A stretch of 64,000 nucleotides of DNA from Laguncularia racemosa (taxonomy: Eukaryota; Streptophyta; Magnoliopsida; Myrtales; Combretaceae): positions 1,612,001-1,676,000 of the forward strand of contig JBBMOL010000065.1 of assembly GCA_037954665.1 (NCBI GenBank). The letters are read 5' to 3'. Positions 23,801-32,800 of this stretch are shown in pieces. Below the pieces are notes generated by a model. The model was not told the origin of the DNA. It worked only from the letters and a program-made list of their open reading frames with translations, and made no database searches. Position 1 is the first letter of the stretch. The number at the start of each line of letters is the position of its first letter. The position numbers and the translations under genes were made by a program.

Positions 23801-26800
23801 TTAAAGGAAGCTTGGGGTATCATTGGTAAGGATCTTATAGGGGCAGTGAAGGAATTCTTGGTGTCAGGCCATATACTTAAAGAAATTAATGCTATGGTTA
23901 TCTCCCTTGTTCCTAAATTGGCCAACCCTTCAAGAATATCTATTTCCTATTGCAATTTCATTTATGAAGTCATTTCTAAGGTGCTTGCGGCTTGATTGAA
24001 GCATGTCCTATCTTCCCTTGTGGGAATGGAGTAAGGAGCTTTTGTGTCTGGACAAAGAATCAATGATAATATTTTTATTGCCCCAGAGTTAATGACAGGG
24101 TTATCACATCCAGAAAGGAGCCCCACAGTGTGCTTTGAAGGTTGATCTACAAATGGTCTATAACACAATTAGCTGGGAATTCATCCTCAAAGTCCTACGG
24201 TGCATGCTTTTCCCATCTCATTTCTGCACCCTCATCAGGCAATGTATCTCAACTCCAAGCTTTTCTGTAGTGATTAATGGGAAATTGGTGGGATTCTTCC
24301 CTAGCAAAAGAAGGCTTAGAGAAGGGGATCCAATGTCTCTAAGGGTAACATGGAATAGTTTTCTCTTATTCCTGATGCTTTATAGTACTTCTGTTCTCTT
24401 CTTGGTCTGTTTGCTAATGGAAGGAAAAGTAGTACATTCTTTTGCAACGTCCAAAGAAGAACCAAGGAAAATATTTTGCATATCACCCAATTCCAAGAAG
24501 GTTCTCTACTTGTACACTATTTAGGTGTTTCTCTCCTTTCAACAGAGCCGAGAAAAGAGGATTGTGATTCTCTCCAAGATTGAATTCTTGCTCGTATTAA
24601 TTCCCAGACATCAAAGTTTCTCTCCTATGTTGGGAGATCGCAACTCATCAAATCTGTTCTTTTTTCCGTGCAGGTCTTTTGGAGCCCTGTTTTTATGCTC
24701 CCAAAATCCGCAATTTTGAAGATAGAGCAGTTGCTAAGAAACTTCCTATGGAGTGGCAAGCTTACTATATATACCAAGACTAAGTTAGATGGAAAATGGT
24801 TTGTAAGCCAAAGAAAAGTGGTGGTTTAGGCATTCCAAATCTCCATCTATGGAGAAAAGTAGCCCAAATTAAGCATTCTGGTACTTACATAAAATGGTTC
24901 TATGGGATTATGGCCAGAGTGGGTGAATTCTACGATTTTGAAGGGTCATAGTTTCTGGACAGCAAAAGTGCCATCTATTTGCTCTTGGTCTTGGAAGTAA
25001 CTTTTGAAGTTAAGAACTATTGTTCGTAATAGCTTTCAATGGGAGGGAAATAATGGTTTATCTATTTCCCTTTAGTTAGACTTTTGGCTAGTAATAGGAC
25101 TTCTTAACTTGGTGTATGGTGCTCATGTTATAGCTGGTTCAAGACTCAACTCAAGTGTGAAGCTATGTTCTATCATGGAGGGGCAGGAATGGAACTTTCT
25201 TATGGTTTCATTTTGGTCTTCCTTTCAAATTCCTTCAAATATAAGGCCAAACCCCTATAAACTAGATATTCTATAGTGGATCCATTCAACATCAGGAGAC
25301 TCTTCCATTGGTAGTGTTTATGGATTCCTCTCTGCGCCTGGACCTTCTGTTCCGTGGTATAAAGTGTTTTGGAATAAGACTTCTTTGCCCAAACATTCTT
25401 TCATTTTGTGGTTAGCTTGGCTAAGGAAACTCTCAACGCTTGATAGATGTGCAATTGGACGATTGCTTCTTCATTTATGTTCACAAGGCATGGAAGACCA
25501 CTCCCATCTCTTCTTCAATTGTAGCTTTGTCTCCCAAGTTTGGACCTTGGTCTGTAATTCCCTTGGCTGGCCTCCTTCCTTTTTAGACTAGCAAGGAGTA
25601 ACAATGGCTCTCATTGCAACCACCAACTTTGATGTGCCTGCTTTTCAGTGGTGGAGAGTTTCCTTTTTTGCTACAGTCTATTGTATTTGGAGAATCTGCA
25701 ATAGAGTGCAACTTGGGAATCCTATCCTTAGTTTTAGTTCCATTGCTAACTAGATTTTACCTTCTCATAACTCCATAAGTTCTTAATGAGTTCACCCTGT
25801 TTCATGCAGAGTGTTTTTGTTTACACTTTTCATAAGAGTAGCTGTGTTATGTAAATGTTCCCATCTTTGACGCATTTTGTGATTAATGAAATTTTTTACT
25901 TATCCAAAAAAGAAAAATTGTGAGTAGGTCATAGATGTGGATCAAGGCAGTTTAATAATATAGAAGTAGAAGGCTGAGCCGGGTGAAAGAAGGGGAAATA
26001 GAAGGTGAGAAATAGATGAATAAATGACTTTAAAGAGATGAGTGGGATATTATGCATGCCTTGCAAGGAAGGCTCATGATACTTTGCAAATCCGAGGGGT
26101 GTTCAAGGTGGGGCAATGTCCATTCTCTGGATAGTGGGAGTACCCATGGTTTCATTGGCACACCTCACTAAGTTACTCTGAATTGCTGTGGAAGATAGCA
26201 TACCCTTAGTAGTATTGACTGCAGCTAATGGGGAGAAAATGGCTTGTGAAAGAAATTATAGTAAAATGAGATGGAGTATGGGAGGGAAGCAATTTCTAAT
26301 AAACCTGAGAGTTTTAAGGGGTTGTGATGTGGTGCGAGGCATATATTGGCTGAGAGAATGTAGTTTGATGGTCTTAGATTTCTATAAACTTTGTCTCTTT
26401 ACTGTGGAAATTTGTGGGAAGATTTAAGAAGCTTCCTTGAAGTTAATTAAAGGAACCCAGCTTCATAGTGTGTATGAAGGGATTATGTAGCTTTGGCTAG
26501 GTTTTTTGCACTCATGGCCTCTAACGAATCAACCCATTTCCACAGCCTTAACTCAGTTACTCCAAAATTACCAAGAAGTGTTTGATGAACCAAAAATCCT
26601 TCCGTCAAATGGAGAACAAGATTGATTTATCTATTCTATCAAGCCAAAAAATGTTTATCGTAAAATTTGAAGTGGCAAAAATGTAGAGATTGTGGTTGTA
26701 TAGTAGGCTGTGGATGGTTATTCTATAACCTCAATGTATAAAAAATTGAGTTATACTTCATAGCATAGTCATGTTATATGTTGCCAATTTATATAATCAG

Positions 26801-29800
26801 CTCCATTTAAATTAAGCAGTTTGAATTTTCTTTTTTTGAGGGACATGCATCCCACCTAAAGAAGGGTACTCCACCCATCAACTTGTGACCATACTTGTTA
26901 TGCTTAGGTTTCCAAAGATAGGAATTTTAATTGAATTAAAGCTAAAAGATTAGTATTTTATTGAATTACACAAGCTGCTATAGATGACAGCTCCAAGAGC
27001 ACATTTGCTCCCAACAGTATCTCTCTCAAAGAGCCTAAACAATTCTGGTCTAATTTTCACCCTCCTAATCTCTCTCCTAAGGCCTATTTATAAGCCAGCT
27101 AAGTGCTAACAATACAAAACAAACAACATCATAACTCCTAACTAAATTAACTAATTGACTCACAACAACTCATCTAAAACTAACTACTATTGATAAGAGT
27201 CATAACAATGCCTCCCTTCTTGAAATCACCTTGTCCTCAAGGTGAGGAAAAGAAAAATACATCACAGGACCGCCACCATAAAAAATGATAGAGCAAAAGT
27301 GAAGAAACGGTGCTTGTAGGAGCTGCATGCACTGCCCTCTCCATAAAACAGGGTTAAGTCCACCTTTCCTAGGCTTATAACAACAGTAGTGTTATTACTA
27401 ATCTTCACGGCCCACCTACCCTGATTCATGTGGATTGGAGTGATATGGGCATATGGAAGGACACCATCAATTTGCGGAGTCAGCTGCCACTTCTCCATAC
27501 AAGCAAGCCCAATTAGATTATCCGCAATGTCTGCCAACAATTTTTCATGTATTGTCATGTCAACCCTATACACTGAGTTGCTACCCCCTCCAACAGCAAT
27601 GTCCTTGGCTCCAGGAAACAGCCCAGAACCATCGAATTCCTTGGAAACCCATGTCACAGTCCTTGTTGGACTTTTTGTCAACAAAGCAGGAAGTATTATA
27701 CTAGAAGCATTGACTAGGAAATCAACATCATTCTTTTCTTCAATGGAGTTATAAACCACTTAGAAGCTGCAACAAAACTATCACCATCTGCAGAGCTAAT
27801 ATTAGGCAGCTATGTAACTTGTACATTTCATCAAACATCTAAACTACCAGTATCAGAACCATCATTGAAGCTACAAAAAACAGATGGATCACCTTCAAGA
27901 ACACCTAGTTGATCTCCTGGAAGAACAACATTAATGTCAACTGAAACATTCTGCTGAACACCATGAGAATGCCAAACATGACGAGATTTCTTAAATCAAT
28001 CTGTTGTTGCCAAAATGGACTGAAGTTTTAGAGTGATTGGTTACCTTCTCCAATGATGTCATCAATGAATTCATTGTTTGTTGCTTCAAAACCATGCTAT
28101 CTTGAATGGAGGATGTATTGTGATCAAATACATCCAGACATTCGGAAGTCTTCTTCCCACCTTCTGAAAGCTCGTGAACAGGTTTCTCCATAACTTCCAC
28201 GTGAGAATCCATTCTTGTCATTCTCTACTAAATCCAAGCGCCAAAAAAGGACCACCAACAACCTGCAGATGGCAACAATTGTTTTGCTTAGGGTTCCAAA
28301 GATAGGAATTTTTATTGAATTAAAGCTAAATGATTACAATTTTATTGAATTACAAAAGCTGCAATAGCTGAAAGCTTTAAGAGCAGATTTGCTCCCAACA
28401 CTCTCTCTCTCAAAGAGCCTAACAATTCTGGTCTAATTTCCCCGCAATCTCTCTCCTGAGGCATAAGCCAGCTAAGCACTAACAATATAAAACAAACAAA
28501 ATCATAACTCCTAACTACATTAACTACTTGACGCACAGCAACTCAACTAAAACTAACTACTACTGATAAGAGTCATAACACTACTGCTTTTCTTAACAAC
28601 AAAAGAAGGAAATGGGAAACTCTTGGAGACTTTGGAGGAAGGCTTTGTGAGAGAAAGCCCCAATCCATTTGCTTCACCCATATCAACAATGGAGAGGAAG
28701 GATAGAGGGTGGAGATACTGTGTGGACTGTTGAAAACTCAACCAACATGCCTTAAAGAACAAGTTTCCTATCCCTGTTATAGAAGACTTTCTTATATGAA
28801 GTTTATGGGGCAGAATGGTTTTCTGAGATTGATCTTTGATCTAGTCACATCAAATTAGAATGGAGGATGGTGAAAGAACTGCTTTTTGCACCCATTGTGG
28901 ACACTTCAAGTTTAACATCATACCTTTTTAGCTTGACTAATACCCCTGCCACCTTCCAATCCCTGATGAACAATGTCTTTGCTAAACAAGAGAGGAAGTA
29001 CCTCACCCATTTATTGGTCTTTTTCAATGATAGTTTATAGTGATAGTTTCAAAATACATTTGCAGCATTTGCGATAAGTCTTAGAGATGTTGAAAAGTAA
29101 TTGTTTGCAATTATGTCCAAGTGTGCTTTTGGGGAAATCAAGTTAAGTACTTGGGGCATTGGCCAACTCCAATGGATGTTAATCTCTTAGGCTTCAGATT
29201 CCATCGAGACAAGAGGAGTTTCGGTTTTGGTGATCTTTCATGTCTCCATCGGCCAAGAGAGGGAAAGGTGCCCATTGCATGCAGTAGGGTGGACAAGCAA
29301 AAGCTATGCGACAGCCACCTTAATATTAGAAGGATTTGCATAGCTTAGAAGATAAGCAGCACTATACTTCTTCCCCAAACTCGAGCCACCAATCTTAGTG
29401 CCTCCCAAATGTTATAAACTAAATCCATTATATGGATCAATACCTTCATACAATGTTATGAATTCTTAGCAAACCCCTCACTGCCAGACTCAAGAAAGAT
29501 CACTTCCATTGGACTCAAAGAGACATAAGTAACTTTCAAAAAGCTCAAAGAAGTCATGAGCAAAGCACATGTGTTTGCTATACCTAACTTTACTCATTCC
29601 TTCACTTTGGAATTCAGTGTGTGGATGAAGGTATGGGGACAGTCCTTTCCCAAGAGAGGAGGCAAATAGCATTTACTAGTCAAGCATTTGTTCCTAGGTA
29701 GATGGGGAAGCCAACCTATGAGAAGGAATTTATGGCTATATTAATGGCAGTAGCTAAGTGGCATCGTTGCTCCCAGGAAATCACTTTGCCATAAATATGA

Positions 29801-32800
29801 ATCACAATAGCCTTAAATTTTGTTTGTATCATAGAGTCACTAGCTCTTTATAGCAAAAAGAAACATCCACATTATTTGGGTGTGATTATAGCCTTTGTTA
29901 TAAAAAAAGGATAATTAGAATAAGTATATACCCTGTCAAGAAGTGTGGAATTTTGAGCTGAAAATTGGGGAACCACAGCCATAATACTAATTTGGATAGA
30001 GGATATTTGAAGAAGATGGATTATCTCCCAACTACTTCTCAAATTGCAGTAACACAGGCGTTTTACCTTTACCCAAGCTGTGTTATGTTATAAAGGATGG
30101 CTCTATGTTGGAGAGAATGCAGCTTTGCATGAGAAAGTTGTGAGCAAGCTACATGAGTTTGCTATTGGTGGCTAGTTGGGGATGTTAGGTGGCTTGGAAT
30201 GAAGGAGGGGATTGAAGAGTGGGATGTGAGTTGTGATGTGTGTAGAGAAGTCAAGAGAAAAATGTATTGTACCTTGGGCTTTTAAAGCCCTTACCTGTCC
30301 AAATCATTTGCGGTGACTAATAAGAGAATGGATTGCATAAATGCATTGCCTAAATCAGAAAGGAAGGACCCTATCCTAGTAGCAGTCAATAGTTTCAGTT
30401 TACTCACTTAATGTCAATAGCACACCTATGCCAGCACTCAGCCAATTTGCTTCTGGACCAAGTCTATGAGGTGCATGGGGTACCTACTAATGTGGTTTCA
30501 GATTGTGATCCAATTTTTACAAGTTGTTGGAAGGGTTCTTCACAATGGTGGGGGTCAAACTCATTTTGAGTATTGCCTATCACCATCAATCAGATGGGCA
30601 AACTGAGAGTGTTGATCAATGCTTATGGACTTATGTAAGGTGCTACATATAAGAGGCCAAGTTAATAGAATAAATGGCTATCCCTAGTTGACTTGTGTTA
30701 TGATACTAACTACTAAATAGCCTTGAATAAAACTCCTTTTGAAGCATTATATGGCTACCCCTATTCATTAGCTAGGATTGAATGTGCATATTCCAATATA
30801 GGTTCAGCTGGGGAGTTTCTAAAGCAAAGAGAAGATATGAAAAGTACTCAAGGAACAATTGATCTGTGCTTAAAGAAGGATCAAGTAATTTGTAGATAAG
30901 GGGGTTAATAAAAGAGCTATGAGTTGGAGATTGGGTATCCTCAAAACTTCGGCTATAAAAGCAAAGGTCCCTAGAGGTGCACAACTCTATCAAACTCACG
31001 CTGAAGTATTATGAATCCTATCAAGTGTCAATGAAAATAGGGAAGGTTGCCAAATTGAAATTGTCACTTGATGCCTGCATACATCCTATTTTTCATGTCT
31101 CATTGTTCAAAAAGAAGGTGTGGAATAAATTTCCTCCATCCAAAGGGCTGCCCAATAATGGACCAAGCTTGAGTAATCAAGGCCGAACCTCTAAAAGTGA
31201 TTGACAGGAGATTTGTGAAAAGGAAACAAATGAGCAGTTGTTAAGCTGTTAATTCAATGGATTAGCCTTCGAAAAGATGAAGCTACGTGGGAGGACTACA
31301 GCTACATCATTAAGCAGTTTTTATATTTTCATCCTGACAATGGTGTCAAAAGGGGATGCAAAGTCATGGATAAAGATTTTTCTTTCTTGTTTTGTGTTAA
31401 TGAATGACATCGCGAGGTCTGTATATCTCCATTCCTTGTAAAGAGAAAATCATTTGATAAGGCATATGTATGTTCTTCAAGCTCTCTCTTCTTTGTTTTT
31501 CTTTGCTTTATCTATTTGTCCCTTTCTTTTCTAACATTCTACCCTAAATCTATTGTCCAAACTTAACCTATACTAGTAAACATGACAGTGTAGTTTCTGG
31601 TCTTGGGGGTTTAGCTCTCAGCTTAATTTCTCATACAGTAATTATCTAATATAATGGAAGTGTAAATCATTTTTGAGCACGTTTTCTCTGTTACAAGCGT
31701 ATTTTTTTTTTCTTTTTCACTTGCATAACCTTAGCTATTCATGGCCTTCGAACTGTTAAGTCCCTATTAAGTCTAGCAAGCGAATCAAGTGTAAGCCTCT
31801 TAAAAAATGAAAATAGAAACCCTGGCTTTATGACCAACATTCCTGTTAACCGTGTCTTACACAAACCTGATTACAGAACCAAACACTTTATCATCCTCCA
31901 CAACAGTAGTAAATGTTTTGATTTTGGAGATCATGGAAACTCTAGCAGCCGTGCTAGTAAGATTGCTAGCAAAATTCAGGTTTCCACTTGGATTTTGATA
32001 GGTTATTGCATCCATGTTTCCTTTGTGTGTATGAATCAAAATGTTTTGGGGGAATGGAGGAGGACTACTTGCTTTTGGGAATTTTTAGGGTTCACAAGCG
32101 ATTCTTGTGCAAAACTTAGTGTTAAGATTTTTAGGACCAAGAATAATAACTTAGGTTATGTAATTGAATTAAAAAGAAAAAAAAAATATCACAAGTTATA
32201 AATGAGTTATAAATGTGAAGGAATGGTAAGAGACAGGTTATGGTAATACAATTTACCCAGAGAAGAAATACAGTTTGCTTAATTTCTTTGTAAGGTAATT
32301 ATCTATTTTAAATTTATGTTTTAGCACACTTTTACTTCTTCTATAAGCTGATTTATTTTTTTATTTTCTTTTCAATTACATGTTTTAGTTATTTGCAGTC
32401 CTCAAACTGTTAAGTGTTCTCCAATTGTCTTCCATTCCCTACCCCAGCACCTATCTACCCCACTCTACCCCAACCCGAACCCCAGCCTAAACCAAAAGGG
32501 AAAAACCCTGATTTTTTTATTCACACTTACATAAACCCAATCACAAAGACCAAACGCTTTATTGTCCTCCACAAAAAATCTCAAACACCTCATAGTAGCG
32601 AAGGTTTTTATTTTGGAGGAGATTGTGGAAGCTCAAGCAACCATGCTAGTAAGATTTCTTGTGAAATTTATTGATTCATCAGGGAAAAAAAGAAGATTTC
32701 TTGCGAAATTAGGGTCTCCATTTGGGATTTGATAGTTCATTGTGTCTGTGTTTTCCTCGTGTGTATGAAATTTAGGTTTGTTTTAATTTCAGGGGATTTT

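Larger units (their letters stand above)
26896..28580 (-). mobile_element. 1.7-kb non-autonomous LTR element nested in gypsy RT
   Basis: Two direct repeats of about 300 bp (26896-27207 and 28280-28580) begin TGTTWTGCTTAGG and end GAGTCATAACA on the + strand, so they are TG...CA LTRs. Flanks ATACT (26891-26895) and CTACT (28581-28585) share TACT. A purine-rich tract, AAGAAGGGAGGCAT on the - strand, abuts the left LTR, which places its 5' end on the right. The interior carries a gag-like N-terminus (28221-27991) and an unrecognised ORF (27759-27262); no protease, RT or integrase. Removing it joins VLHPST to the LLVKKKDG-like RT motif of the gypsy host. Confidence 0.8.
22519..31356 (+). mobile_element. 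Gypsy element 2 (chromovirus, Reina-like), interrupted internal region
   Basis: After the primer-binding site TGGTATCAAAATG (22521, initiator-Met type) come gag leader sequence, a LINE insertion, protease (26100-26660), a small LTR element, RT (28590-29130), RNase H (29460-29960), integrase (30090-30680) and a C-terminal chromodomain-like tail (30990-31350). All coding parts contain stops. Short LTRs of about 200 bp, an iMet-type primer site and the ending DEATWEDYSYIIKQF are the marks of Reina-type chromoviruses as remembered; no search was run. Confidence 0.75.

Noticed and set aside
27428..27754. + strand ORFs of 108 and 83 codons
   Set aside because: They are antisense to the 27262-27759 frame; the - strand frame agrees with the element's orientation set by its purine tract and gag start.
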